Below, piece after piece: positions 35,366 through 44,298 of a DNA stretch of 64,000 nucleotides. Origin of the DNA: an uncultured Clostridia bacterium (GTDB lineage Bacteria > Bacillota > Clostridia > TANB77 > CAG-508); the NCBI GenBank assembly GCA_948739805.1, contig CAPYID010000004.1, positions 1-64,000 on the forward strand, read 5' to 3'. Position 1 is the stretch's first letter. Every line of letters begins with the position of its first letter. The notes beneath the pieces were generated by a model. That model saw nothing but the letters and a program-made list of their open reading frames with translations, was not told the DNA's origin and ran no database searches. The position numbers and the translations under genes were made by a program.

Positions 35366-37996
35366 TTAAATATTTTCTATATTTTGAACAATGTCTTCAA
35401 CTTCCTTTTTTTCTTGTTCTGATATTTCTTCTTTTTCTTCTTCTTCAAGCCATTTTATTAAGTTTAAATTTTGTACATCTAATAGCATCGGATGTTTTGG
35501 CATTACTCTAAATGTATAACCATAATCTCCTCCTGTTTTTAAAGTTATTTCTCCAGTATATAAATTATCTTCTTTTATGTCTCTTACCATAGGTGTGATA
35601 TTTATATCTTCAAATGTTCCATCTGACATTATTTTAGCTGAATAAACCTCGACAGATATGCTATCTGGGCTTATATTTGGTAAATCTACTTTACAACTTA
35701 CTTGTATTTTATTTCCAGCATCTATTGATATGTCTCTTATATTTCCTTTTTGCGTTATTCTTATACTGCTCCATTCATTTTTAACATTTGCTTTCCATTC
35801 ATTATATCCAATAACATTTTCTAAATCTTTATAATAAGTATTATAAAGGTTGCATAATGGTAAATATAGTTTTTCAGTATAATCTACAACCATTCTGGCA
35901 GTACTATACATCCCTCCTGTTGATATAATTGAATTTTTCATTGTTTGTACCCAACTGTTTGAGAAATCTTCATCAAATTCTTTGTCATAATACATCGGTA
36001 TAATTTTATTTTCTAATGTGCTATATATACTTTGACAGTCAGCATTATCTTGAATATCATAAGATGTATATTCTTCATTTGTACCTATTATCCAACCATT
36101 CTTTTTATTATATCCTTCTACCCACCAACCATCTAATATACTGAAATTTACTACTCCATTTACTGATGCTTTTTGTCCACTTGTTCCTGAGGCTTCCATT
36201 GGTCTTCTTGGATTGTTTAGCCATACATCTACACCACTTACTAAATATCTCGCCATTTCGATGTCATAGTCTTCTAATAAAAATATTTTTCCCTTAAATT
36301 GTGGTTTCATTGATAGTTCATGTATTTGTCTTATTAATTCTTGACCTTCTATGTCTCTTGGATGTGCCTTTCCTGCAAATATTAATTGTACTGGTCTATC
36401 TTGATTATTTAAGATTTCTGTAATTCTTTCTAAATCTCTAAATATTAATGTTGCTCTTTTATATGTAGCAAATCTTCTTGCAAACCCTATTGTTAATGCA
36501 TTTGGATTAAGTTTTGATGTTATTTGCATTATCTCATCATATGATGTTCCATTTCTTCTCAATCTATTTGTTACATTTTCTTTTACTAATTTTAATAATT
36601 TTTCTTTTCTTGAAATATGAGCATTCCATAAATCTGCATTTGGTATATCTTGTATCTTTTTCCATGTTTCTTCTTCATGAATTTTGTCTTGCCAATATGG
36701 TGCTAAGTAATCATTATATAATTCCTTTAGTCTTGGAGCTAACCATGAACATGTATGGATACCATTTGTTACATGTGTGATTGGCGATTCGTTTGAGGCA
36801 ATATCTGGCCAACATTCACCAAATAGTTCTCTTGATACTTCTCCATGTAGTTTACTTACTCCATTTTTCTTTCCTGCTATTTTTAGAGCTAGTATTCCCA
36901 TATTAAAACCACTCTCAGTTGGTTGATTTGGTGCTACACCTAGTCTTAAGAATTCTTCTCTTTCAATTCCTAATGATGTCCAGAAATTTTTGAAATATTT
37001 ATCTATTAAGTCTATATTAAATATATCATTTCCTGCTGGTACTGGTGTGTGCGTTGTAAATACAGTTTGTGCTGTTACTATATCTCTTGCTATTTTAAAT
37101 GCTATTTTTTTGTCTTCTATTAGTTCTCTCATTAGTTCTAATAGTAAGAATGCTGAATGTCCCTCATTCATATGGTATACTGTTGGTTTTAGTCCTAGCT
37201 CTTTTATTAGTTTAGTTCCTGCCATTCCTAAAACAATTTCTTGTCTTATTCTCATGTCTTGGTCTCCACCATATAGCCTTTTTGTGATTTCTCTTAAATC
37301 CTCATCACTATTTTCTGGAATGTCTGAGTCCATTAAGTATAGTCTTATTCTTCCTACATTTACTTGCCATACCTTTAAGTATACTCTTCTTCTTTGTATT
37401 TTTTCTGAAATGATTAAGTCATTTCCACTTGCATCTTTTGCTGGTATTATTGGAAGATTTTCTAAGTCTATGTCTGTATAAACTGATTCTTGTCTTCCTT
37501 CTTTATTTATTACTTGGTGGAAATATCCATTTTTATATAGTAACCCCACTCCTACTAGTGGAAGTCCTAAGTCACTTGCTGCTTTTAAGTGGTCTCCTGA
37601 TAGTATTCCAAGTCCTCCTGAGTATATAGATAAAATTTGGTCTAATCCATATTCTGCTGAAAAGTATGCGATTAAATCGTTTTTATTTTCTGGATATTTT
37701 TTACTAAACCAAGTTGTTTTACTGTTCATATAATTTTCAAAATTTTCTACAACTTTATCATATTCTTTTAAAAAGTTTGTGTCTTTTGCATATTGCTCTA
37801 GTTTTTCTTGAGATATTAGTTTTAAAAATTTGACTGGGTTTTTGTTTACTTGTTCCCATAAGTCAATGTCAATTTCTTTAAGTAGCTTTAATAAGTCTGT
37901 GTTCCATGTCCACCAAAGATTATATGCCATGTCCATTAATTTATTAATTCTTTTTGGTAATTGTGGATTAACTGTAATTCTATTAAATATATACAT
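35366..37996 (-). CDS. glgP: Alpha-glucan (glycogen/maltodextrin) phosphorylase
   Basis: An 876-residue GT35 enzyme releasing glucose-1-phosphate from alpha-1,4-glucans. It has the N-terminal DUF3417-type region (LPKRINKLMDMAYNLWWTWN) found in the bacterial/archaeal subfamily, then the phosphorylase core (YHMNEGHSAF, THTPVPAGND) and the PLP-lysine region (EASGTSGQKASVNGVVNFS). An extra C-terminal region of about 150 residues (745-876) is beta-rich, and the end is very acidic (EEEEKEEISEQEKKEVE). It has its own promoter and terminator. Confidence 0.95.
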   Translation of the reverse strand: MYIFNRITVNPQLPKRINKLMDMAYNLWWTWNTDLLKLLKEIDIDLWEQVNKNPVKFLKLISQEKLEQYAKDTNFLKEYDKVVENFENYMNSKTTWFSKKYPENKNDLIAYFSAEYGLDQILSIYSGGLGILSGDHLKAASDLGLPLVGVGLLYKNGYFHQVINKEGRQESVYTDIDLENLPIIPAKDASGNDLIISEKIQRRRVYLKVWQVNVGRIRLYLMDSDIPENSDEDLREITKRLYGGDQDMRIRQEIVLGMAGTKLIKELGLKPTVYHMNEGHSAFLLLELMRELIEDKKIAFKIARDIVTAQTVFTTHTPVPAGNDIFNIDLIDKYFKNFWTSLGIEREEFLRLGVAPNQPTESGFNMGILALKIAGKKNGVSKLHGEVSRELFGECWPDIASNESPITHVTNGIHTCSWLAPRLKELYNDYLAPYWQDKIHEEETWKKIQDIPNADLWNAHISRKEKLLKLVKENVTNRLRRNGTSYDEIMQITSKLNPNALTIGFARRFATYKRATLIFRDLERITEILNNQDRPVQLIFAGKAHPRDIEGQELIRQIHELSMKPQFKGKIFLLEDYDIEMARYLVSGVDVWLNNPRRPMEASGTSGQKASVNGVVNFSILDGWWVEGYNKKNGWIIGTNEEYTSYDIQDNADCQSIYSTLENKIIPMYYDKEFDEDFSNSWVQTMKNSIISTGGMYSTARMVVDYTEKLYLPLCNLYNTYYKDLENVIGYNEWKANVKNEWSSIRITQKGNIRDISIDAGNKIQVSCKVDLPNISPDSISVEVYSAKIMSDGTFEDINITPMVRDIKEDNLYTGEITLKTGGDYGYTFRVMPKHPMLLDVQNLNLIKWLEEEEKEEISEQEKKEVEDIVQNIENI

Positions 37997-38049
37997 AAAA
38001 ATATATTCCTCCTTTTGTTTTTTACAAGTCCTTTGTTTTTAATATATTT

Positions 38050-38078
38050 ATTATCTATTAAAATAGTGAAAATGTCAA
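38050..38078 (-). promoter_or_regulatory. Sigma-A promoter of glgP
   Basis: On the minus strand, TTGACA (38073-38078), a 17-base spacer and GATAAT (38050-38055), about 50 bases upstream of the ATG. Confidence 0.8.
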
Positions 38079-38118
38079 TCGGTTTTTGGTATTTTTTGTT
38101 CTTTTTAAATGTCAACAA

Positions 38119-38145
38119 GGATGGAAACTTTTTTTGTTTCCATCC
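38119..38145. terminator. Hairpin between the 65-codon gene and glgP
   Basis: GGATGGAAAC and GTTTCCATCC with a seven-T loop. It probably ends the spoIIIA-side transcript; the T-run is better on the plus strand, so its direction is uncertain. Confidence 0.55.
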
Positions 38146-38168
38146 CCATTTTTTAATCTGCAGTTTTT

Positions 38169-38366
38169 TTACTTGCTCTTCTCTAATTCCTCGACAAACT
38201 TTTGTACTGTTCCAAAATCTTTAGTAACTTCACTTTCCCCTGTCAGGAACCGATACTCGCCGTTATCCTCTCCTAACAGTTCTACTGTTATTTTCCTTCC
38301 GTCGTCTCTTCTGTACTCTACTTTAGCCATTACAAATTTCTTTTGTGTTACTTCGATAATTTCCAT
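38169..38366 (-). CDS. Small 65-residue protein of unknown function
   Basis: Alternating beta-type sequence (MAKVEYRRDDGRKITVELLG, then GEYRFLTGESE) and a helical end (FGTVQKFVEELEKSK). No recognised family. Its base composition is richer in G+C than its neighbours, and residue 45 region (Y-R-F) uses CGG as a sense codon, rare here, which hints at different ancestry. It lies after spoIIIAH in the same orientation. Confidence 0.7.
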   Translation of the reverse strand: MEIIEVTQKKFVMAKVEYRRDDGRKITVELLGEDNGEYRFLTGESEVTKDFGTVQKFVEELEKSK

Positions 38367-38522
38367 TTTCTTTCTCCTATACTATGAAAGAAAGACCTAT
38401 ACAAGCGTCTTTCGACAGTAAGTTACTAAAACATTATATACTATTTTACATAAAATTACAAGCATTTTTATGTAATTTCAGGGAAATTTAAATTTATATT
38501 TCTATCATCTAATTTCTAACAT

Positions 38523-39149
38523 CTATTTCACTGAAATATGTATATTGTCTGCACTTGCTTCTAGTTCTCTAGATATTATGTTTTGAATCTGAGCAATTTC
38601 TTCTTGTGATAAATCTTGTTTTCCTATTATTACACTTATACTTTTATCATTTACAAATATTATACATTTTTCAAATCCTTTTGCTAGTAATAAGTTTTCT
38701 GATATCATTACTGAATTTTGTTCTTTATTTACTCTTGCAATTTCTTGTGTAGTAATTGCTTTTTGCTCTTCTGATACATTTGGGTTTTCTATTATTTTTT
38801 GATAGTTTTCTAATACTTGTGAATACATATTTGTTCTGTCTAATTTGGCTGATACGAAATATCCATCGTCTTCTTTTGTTTCTTTCTTTTCTTCTTCTTT
38901 TTTCTCTTCTTCGCTAAATACTTCTTGAGTTTGCTCTTGATTATCACTTACTAATTTTGCATCTCCAAGTTTTGCTATTTCTTCTTGTTGTTCTTCTGTG
39001 TTTGGATTTGAAGCTACCTCTTCTTGATTTGTAATTTCTGAACTTACTTGTTCTGTTTTGTTTTTCCCTATATAGTCTAAGTACCCTGCTGTTACTAGCA
39101 TTAATGCTATTACCAATATGGTTAATTCATTTTTTTTAATTATTTTCAT
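38523..39149 (-). CDS. spoIIIAH: Stage III sporulation protein AH
   Basis: 208 residues: one N-terminal membrane segment (ELTILVIALMLVTAGYLDYIG), an acidic low-complexity spacer (about 35-105), and a C-terminal YscJ/FliF-like ring-building domain (ITTQEIARVNKEQNSVMISE and CIIFVNDKSISVIIGK). In sporulation it sits in the mother-cell membrane and docks with forespore SpoIIQ, forming the feeding channel. Last gene of the spoIIIA operon. Confidence 0.9.
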   Translation of the reverse strand: MKIIKKNELTILVIALMLVTAGYLDYIGKNKTEQVSSEITNQEEVASNPNTEEQQEEIAKLGDAKLVSDNQEQTQEVFSEEEKKEEEKKETKEDDGYFVSAKLDRTNMYSQVLENYQKIIENPNVSEEQKAITTQEIARVNKEQNSVMISENLLLAKGFEKCIIFVNDKSISVIIGKQDLSQEEIAQIQNIISRELEASADNIHISVK

Positions 39150-39237
39150 AATTTTATTTCCTCCTATTGTATATTTTTATTTTAAATGTGTATATTACAC
39201 ATATTTTAATTGCAAAAGAATTGTTATTTCACAATTA

Positions 39238-39837
39238 TCAGTTCATTTCAAAGACCTGAACTTTGTATGTCGCTAACCCTGTAATCGCTTCTACTGCTGA
39301 TATTATATTGCTTTTTACCGTTGCGTTTGAAGCACCTTCTGCAATTACTATTGCACCTTTTACTACTGGATTTATTACTGTTTGTGTTTCTATTTTTGAA
39401 CCATCTGAATATACAATTTCTTTTGATGTATCTTTTTCTTCTATAACTCTAGTGCCTCCCTCTGAGTCTGTTTCTTGTGTTGTTGATACTTTCGAGTTTT
39501 CATTTTGCATTGGTACTATTTCACTTCCTTTCGAATATGTAAGCATTACATTTACTTTTCCTACTCCTTCCATTTTTGATAATATCTCTTCTAATTTTGT
39601 TTCTAATTCATCTACTGTTACTTTTTTCTTATCATCTTTATTATCTGCTAATATTTTGTATCCTGAACTTTCTTCTGATTTGTTATCTTTTGTTTTTGTA
39701 TCATCTTTCCAGATTGTATTTATTGCAATTAATGTTACTATTAGTATTATTATAAATACCACTAGACTTTCTATCTTCTTTTTATCTGTTTTTCCTTGAT
39801 ATTTGGATTTTATCATTTGCATTTTTTCTTTTAACAT
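39238..39837 (-). CDS. spoIIIAG: Stage III sporulation protein AG
   Basis: A 199-residue protein with one membrane segment at about 25-45, a Lys/Asp linker, then a ring-forming domain (ELETKLEEILSKMEGVGKVNVMLTYS, VVKGAIVIAEGASNATVKSNIISAVEAITG). It forms the large ring of the mother-cell to forespore channel. Typical length and place in the operon, between AF and AH. Confidence 0.92.
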   Translation of the reverse strand: MLKEKMQMIKSKYQGKTDKKKIESLVVFIIILIVTLIAINTIWKDDTKTKDNKSEESSGYKILADNKDDKKKVTVDELETKLEEILSKMEGVGKVNVMLTYSKGSEIVPMQNENSKVSTTQETDSEGGTRVIEEKDTSKEIVYSDGSKIETQTVINPVVKGAIVIAEGASNATVKSNIISAVEAITGLATYKVQVFEMN

Positions 39838-39906
39838 ATTTCATACCATTCCTTTCTTGTAGACCAACATTTGTTGGAGAAGAATTGTTAAAATTACTTT
39901 TATATA

Positions 39907-40518
39907 TCATCTTATTGAAATTTGCTTGTTGTTTATACCATATTCTTCACTCATAAACATTTTTATCTCACGCTCCTCTTCTTCTGTTAATTGTCTTTTT
40001 ATTGTTGAATTAGTTTGTTCTCCAATTTTTATTTTATTAACTGCTATTTCATTTTTTTCATTTTCATTATTATCTTCATTTGCTTTTTTTGATATATTAA
40101 GTTCTATATTTTCAATTCTTCCATATTGTTCATTATTTTCTTCTAGATTAACTTCTAATTTTATGTTGCTTACAATATAACCTTTTTCTCTTAATTTATT
40201 TTCCATATCTTGTTTTAAATTTAATTTATATGTTTCTTCGAAATTATTTGTTTCTATTTTTTCTACACTACTTTCTAAGTTTTGATATATTTCACTACTT
40301 GTTAGATAATTCTCATAATCTATATTTGCAAAGTCTAAATTTTTTCCACCTATTAGTTTTAATCCTGGAGCAATAATTGTGTATACAACATATATTCCTA
40401 TTACTGTTTTTATATATTTTGTGCTTTTACTATTAGGAGATAATATCATTTCTAGTATAATTGCAACTACGACACTTACTATTACTTGACGTGCCCATGA
40501 ACTAATATATGTAATCAT
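39907..40518 (-). CDS. spoIIIAF: Stage III sporulation protein AF
   Basis: 203 residues with two N-terminal membrane segments (about 8-25 and 35-52) and a soluble C-terminal domain with YIVSNIKLEVNLE and SEEYGINNKQISI. A channel-complex component of the spoIIIA operon; identified by topology and by lying between AE and AG (15- and 69-base gaps). Confidence 0.88.
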   Translation of the reverse strand: MITYISSWARQVIVSVVVAIILEMILSPNSKSTKYIKTVIGIYVVYTIIAPGLKLIGGKNLDFANIDYENYLTSSEIYQNLESSVEKIETNNFEETYKLNLKQDMENKLREKGYIVSNIKLEVNLEENNEQYGRIENIELNISKKANEDNNENEKNEIAVNKIKIGEQTNSTIKRQLTEEEEREIKMFMSEEYGINNKQISIR

Positions 40519-40533
40519 TATATTTCTCCCTTC

Positions 40534-41664
40534 TTATATGTTTGAGACTTTTATTACTATTGTTACTCCTATTATTAACATTACAGATATTGAGCATACC
40601 ATTGCTAATAATACTTTAAAGGTATCCCTCATCTGTTCTATAATGTCTATTATTTTTTTGTCTGCTATTGGTTGACATACTGCTGATAAAATATGATAAA
40701 GGACTGTAAGTACTGCTAGTCTAATTATTGGCATTGCACATATTCCAATTATTACAATTACACCTATTATTCCAACTGCATTTTTTAGTACTATTCCACT
40801 TCCTAATACCATTTCTGTTGTATCACTTAGAATTTTTCCTACTACTGGAATAGCATTTGATACTACTGCTTTTGTAGTTTTTGTAGTGATTTTATCAACA
40901 TGTCCTGTTAAACTGCTTTCTAATGATAGTACACTTGTAAATACGGTTAATACTATTCCTAATATCCATACTACACTAGATTTAAAAGTTTTTGCTATTT
41001 TATCTATTTGGACTTTGTCAGATATTTTTGATATTATTCCTAGTGATGTTCCAATTAGTACCATTGGTAGTAAAAATGCTGAAATAAATTTTCCTATAAA
41101 TGTTATCATTACTAGTAGAATAGTTTGTACTGTGCTTGCTGTTACTAGATTTCCTGTTATCATCATTAATGTTAGTAATAGTGGTATTAATGAATATGAA
41201 AATCCAACTAAGTTTTGTATTGTATCTTTTATACTAGATATTATTCCTGCAAAGTTCGTCATTATTAATGTTACAATTAATATATACTGAACGAAATATG
41301 TAATTTGGCTTATTCCGCCATTTTCTAATCCATCACTTACACTTTTAAAAATACTATGTACAACTATAATTATTATTATGCTGGCAATCATTATAATTTG
41401 ATTTTTTATTTCTATTCCTAAAAGATTTACTATTTTCTTTGCAATGTTTGCTTCATCTATGTCTCCTGTAACTGCAGAACTTAATACATCTGAAAAATCT
41501 ATGTCTTTAAATACATTGTCTGTGTATTTTTGTGCTTCTGTTATAAATGATGATATGTCTAACATTTCTTCTGCAGATTGTATTATTTCTTCACTTGCTA
41601 AAGATGTAGTTGGTATAGCAAATACTAATATTAACATTATCAGTAAAATTCTTTTTAACTTCAT
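40534..41664 (-). CDS. spoIIIAE: Stage III sporulation protein AE
   Basis: About 376 residues: signal peptide followed by a soluble segment (to about 85), then seven or so membrane segments (for example QYILIVTLIMTNFAGIISSI and VSNAIPVVGKILSDTTEMVLGSG). It is the largest membrane protein of the SpoIIIA channel complex. I prefer the ATG at 41664, since AAGGA almost touches the ATG at 41676. Confidence 0.93.
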   Translation of the reverse strand: MKLKRILLIMLILVFAIPTTSLASEEIIQSAEEMLDISSFITEAQKYTDNVFKDIDFSDVLSSAVTGDIDEANIAKKIVNLLGIEIKNQIIMIASIIIIIVVHSIFKSVSDGLENGGISQITYFVQYILIVTLIMTNFAGIISSIKDTIQNLVGFSYSLIPLLLTLMMITGNLVTASTVQTILLVMITFIGKFISAFLLPMVLIGTSLGIISKISDKVQIDKIAKTFKSSVVWILGIVLTVFTSVLSLESSLTGHVDKITTKTTKAVVSNAIPVVGKILSDTTEMVLGSGIVLKNAVGIIGVIVIIGICAMPIIRLAVLTVLYHILSAVCQPIADKKIIDIIEQMRDTFKVLLAMVCSISVMLIIGVTIVIKVSNI

Positions 41665-41740
41665 TTTTACTCTCATTCCTTTTCAAAGCACAAATTAAAT
41701 TGGAAAAGAATTGTTAAAATTATTTTTCAATTTTTCTTCT

Positions 41741-42127
41741 TTAGGGTAAAACATGTACAATAGTCTCAAGCAATGCTGATATTATAGGTATTGACATTGA
41801 TATTATTATTACTTTTCCTCCCAAATCTACTTTTGATGCAATAGCACTTTCTCCTGAGTCTTTACATATACTTACTGCAAATTCTGTTAAAAATGCAATA
41901 CCTGTAATTTTTATCAGGACTGTTAGAAATCCATTTGTATCACTAACTTTGTTTGATAATTCTGTTAATAACTGTATTATTCCACTTAGTCTTGTCATAA
42001 CAAGTCCTAAAATAATAATTCCAGCACAAATTGATACATATATTGTGAATTCTGGTCTATATTGTTTTAGAATAATAACTATTATTACTGCAATTAAGCC
42101 AATTCCAATAATTTTAATAATATCCAT
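41741..42127 (-). CDS. spoIIIAD: Stage III sporulation protein AD
   Basis: A 128-residue membrane protein with four hydrophobic segments and the family signature ITGIAFLTEFAVSICKDSGESAIASKVDLGGKVIIISMS. Component of the SpoIIIA complex. It is separated from spoIIIAC by 127 bases containing a palindromic repeat; these two genes normally lie very close. Confidence 0.94.
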   Translation of the reverse strand: MDIIKIIGIGLIAVIIVIILKQYRPEFTIYVSICAGIIILGLVMTRLSGIIQLLTELSNKVSDTNGFLTVLIKITGIAFLTEFAVSICKDSGESAIASKVDLGGKVIIISMSIPIISALLETIVHVLP

Positions 42128-42177
42128 ATTTACATATCATTCCTTTTTTGATGAACCAATTTAGTATTTTTTATGAA

Positions 42178-42206
42178 GGATTGGCGATTGATAATCGCCC
42201 CTACAT
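42178..42206. repeat. CCCCTACA-family palindrome inside the spoIIIA operon
   Basis: TTGGCGATT-GAT-AATCGCCCCTACAT in the spoIIIAC-spoIIIAD gap. Its core is identical to the copy at 25699. Confidence 0.75.
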
Positions 42207-42223
42207 TACCCAATCTATTTCTT

Positions 42224-42249
42224 TGAATAATAATAATTATTATTATTCA
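42224..42249. repeat. 26-base perfect AT palindrome after spoIIIAC
   Basis: TGAATAATAATAA and its exact complement, ending five bases before the spoIIIAC stop codon region. An RNA hairpin with no T-run; perhaps a processing or stability element. Confidence 0.6.
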
Positions 42250-42254
42250 ACTAT

Positions 42255-42449
42255 TTATAAATTAAATAAAGTTCTGACAGTATCAAACAATGTGCTAATT
42301 TCTTTGATTACTAAACTTAATACTATAACTAGTCCTGCTAAAGTAGTCATCATTGCTTGGTCTTCTCTACCTGCTCTAACCAATACTTGATGTAATACTG
42401 CAACTAAAATTCCTATTGCAGCAATTTTAAATAATAAATTAATATCCAT
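42255..42449 (-). CDS. spoIIIAC: Stage III sporulation protein AC
   Basis: A 64-residue protein with two membrane segments (INLLFKIAAIGILVAVLHQ and TTLAGLVIVLSLVIKEIS) and the family hairpin RAGREDQAMM. The ATG at 42449 is chosen because the first ATG (42464) overlaps its GGAGG ribosome site. Confidence 0.93.
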   Translation of the reverse strand: MDINLLFKIAAIGILVAVLHQVLVRAGREDQAMMTTLAGLVIVLSLVIKEISTLFDTVRTLFNL

Positions 42450-42546
42450 GTAAACATCCTCCATTTTTTCATTACTTTTTAATGTGATATTGGACCAGAA
42501 CTTTCATTTTTCTAATCTCTTAAAACATAGAAATTATTTCTTAATA

Positions 42547-43057
42547 TTATATTAAAATGATGACTAGTCCTACCCCTGTTAGCATTCCCAGAGTCTTGTA
42601 CAATTTTTTGTTTTTATTCTCCTCTGCTTGTGCTTGTTGTATTTGTGTTTCCAAAAATCCTTGTGTTAGTTTTATTTTACCAAGTTGTCCTTGTAAATTA
42701 GTTTGTCCTAATATTTTCCCGAAAGTCTTTTATTATATCTATATCTTCTTTAAGTAAATTTGTTTGTGATATATCTATAGAATATTCCCATGCTTCTTTT
42801 GCAGATGTCTCTTTCATTTTTACTGCTGCTATTTTAAAAATGCTTCCAATTTCTCTTTTTATGTTATTGGAAATTTCTATAAAAATATCTGCTATTGGCT
42901 CATATGTATATTCTATCTTCGCCTCAAAAAAATTAAGGGCTTTTTTCATTTCACATAATTGTATAGTTCTATTTTTATATTTATTAGATATCATTATTCC
43001 TACTAATGTGGAGCCACCAAATATTGAGCATAATATAATACTTTTTATAAATAGCAT
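42547..43057 (-). CDS. spoIIIAB: Stage III sporulation protein AB, with a +1 frameshift
   Basis: An N-terminal membrane segment, then the helical SpoIIIAB core (TIQLCEMKKALNFFEAKIEY, KEAWEYSI). As sequenced, translation ends at 42698 with DFRENIRTN. A single extra C turns TTT-GGG-AAA into TTT-CGG-GAA (CGG at 42719-42721). Skipping one base gives the family ending: DFGKILGQTNLQGQLGKIKL, a Gln-rich helix, and a C-terminal membrane segment (LYKTLGMLTGVGLVIILI), with a stop at 42547 and the normal length of about 170 residues. The surrounding operon is intact. The ATG at 43057 is preferred to a TTG two codons earlier. Confidence 0.9.
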
Positions 43058-43087
43058 ACTCAATTTCCCCTTTCTAAATATATATAT

Positions 43088-44017
43088 TCATTGCTTGTAC
43101 TTTTTAGAACTATCTTTTTCCAATCTGTCCAAATGGTATATATTCTTTATTCTTCCTTTATTTGATTTATCAAGGAAAATTATTATTTCAAATATATTTA
43201 ATTCTATTATTTTTTTTAAATATAAATTCATATTTATATCATCTAAAGTTTCTCCATGTGCTGTAAAGATTCCTTTTACTCCACATGATGTGGCATAATT
43301 AATAGCTTTTATATCTTCTATGTTTCCTATCTCGTCTGCAACTATTATTTGTGGTGCCATAGACCTTATTAACATTTCCATTCCTAACCATTTAGGGACA
43401 TTATCTAAAATATCAGTTCTTATTCCTACATCGTTTTGTGGAATTCCTTTATACATTGCTGCAATTTCTCCTCTCTCGTCTGATACCCCTATTGTTTTAC
43501 CTTTAAAATTTATGTATTCAATACCTGTACTAAGTTGCCTTATTAAGTCTCTCAAAATTGTAGTTTTCCCTGCTCCTGGGGGTGAGACTATTAAAGTAGT
43601 AAATATGTTGTCATTTTCGATATCAATTATATGTTTTAATACTTCATTTGCTGCTCCAATTTTTTGTTTTGATATTCTAAAGTTTAAACTATATATGTGT
43701 GAAATATTTATTACTTTGTCATCTTCTATAACACAGTTTCCTGTAATTCCTACCCTATGCCCGCCTTTTATTGTTATATATCCATGATTTATTTCGTTTT
43801 GATAGGCATAGACTGAGTTCTCACATACAAATTGCAATATTTCTTTTGTATCTTGATTTGTAACTTTATATTCTATTATTTCTTCTTTATTATTAAATTT
43901 TAAAATTATTGGACAATCTACTCTTATTCTTATTTCTTCTAAATAACTAAAATCTTGTCCTAATTTGTTACTTATTTTTTCTCTTATCCTTAATGGGAAG
44001 TATTTTAAAATTTCCAT
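43088..44017 (-). CDS. spoIIIAA: Stage III sporulation protein AA (ATPase)
   Basis: A secretion-type AAA ATPase powering the SpoIIIA channel. Walker A is VSPPGAGKTTILRDLIRQLS; the region SDERGEIAAMYKGIPQNDVG and the Walker B-like IIVADEIGN follow, then SCGVKGIFTAHGET. The ATG at 44017 is selected because AAAGGAGAT precedes it; the frame is open further upstream but without conservation. First gene of spoIIIAA-AH, 30 bases before spoIIIAB. Confidence 0.95.
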   Translation of the reverse strand: MEILKYFPLRIREKISNKLGQDFSYLEEIRIRVDCPIILKFNNKEEIIEYKVTNQDTKEILQFVCENSVYAYQNEINHGYITIKGGHRVGITGNCVIEDDKVINISHIYSLNFRISKQKIGAANEVLKHIIDIENDNIFTTLIVSPPGAGKTTILRDLIRQLSTGIEYINFKGKTIGVSDERGEIAAMYKGIPQNDVGIRTDILDNVPKWLGMEMLIRSMAPQIIVADEIGNIEDIKAINYATSCGVKGIFTAHGETLDDINMNLYLKKIIELNIFEIIIFLDKSNKGRIKNIYHLDRLEKDSSKKYKQ

Positions 44018-44076
44018 TTTATCTCCTTTTAAATTTGTGTTTATGGGGATGATTATATGTTTTAAAGTTGTAGAAG

Positions 44077-44189
44077 AACCCTCAGTCACTGCGTGACAGC
44101 TCCCTTAGATAAGGGAGCCAAGGTGGTAGAGCAGATTCTTGTCTCCCTTACTCAAGGGAGGTGGCAACTGAAGGCTGACAGAGGGTTTT
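44077..44189. mobile_element. MITE-like palindromic element of about 113 bases
   Basis: Terminal inverted repeats AACCCTCAGTC (44077-44087) and GACAGAGGGTTT (44177-44188) enclose two internal hairpins: GCTCCCTTA-GA-TAAGGGAGC at 44099-44118 and CTCCCTTACTCAAGGGAG at 44143-44160. This CCCTCAGTCA...TGACAGAGGG organisation is a widespread dispersed repeat of gut Clostridia. No coding capacity. Confidence 0.8.
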
Positions 44190-44240
44190 AGAAGGCATAG
44201 AAGTGGATTATTCATCCCTACAACCCCCAATTTATAAAAT

Positions 44241-44298
44241 TAAAAATAAAAACCCAGCATATACATATTAATATGTATATGCTGGGTTTTTATTTTTA
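44241..44298. terminator. 58-base perfect palindrome, terminator of the radical SAM gene
   Basis: Twenty-nine bases on each side of the centre (44269/44270) are exactly complementary, with the core AACCCAGCATATACAT. The right arm contains the TAA of the radical SAM gene (44296-44298), and T-runs are present on both sides, so it may work in both directions. Confidence 0.85.

Noticed and set aside
38250..38252. CGG in the 65-codon gene as a third frameshift site
   Set aside because: A +1 shift there leads to a stop within three codons, while the zero frame continues sensibly, so CGG appears to be read as a sense codon here.
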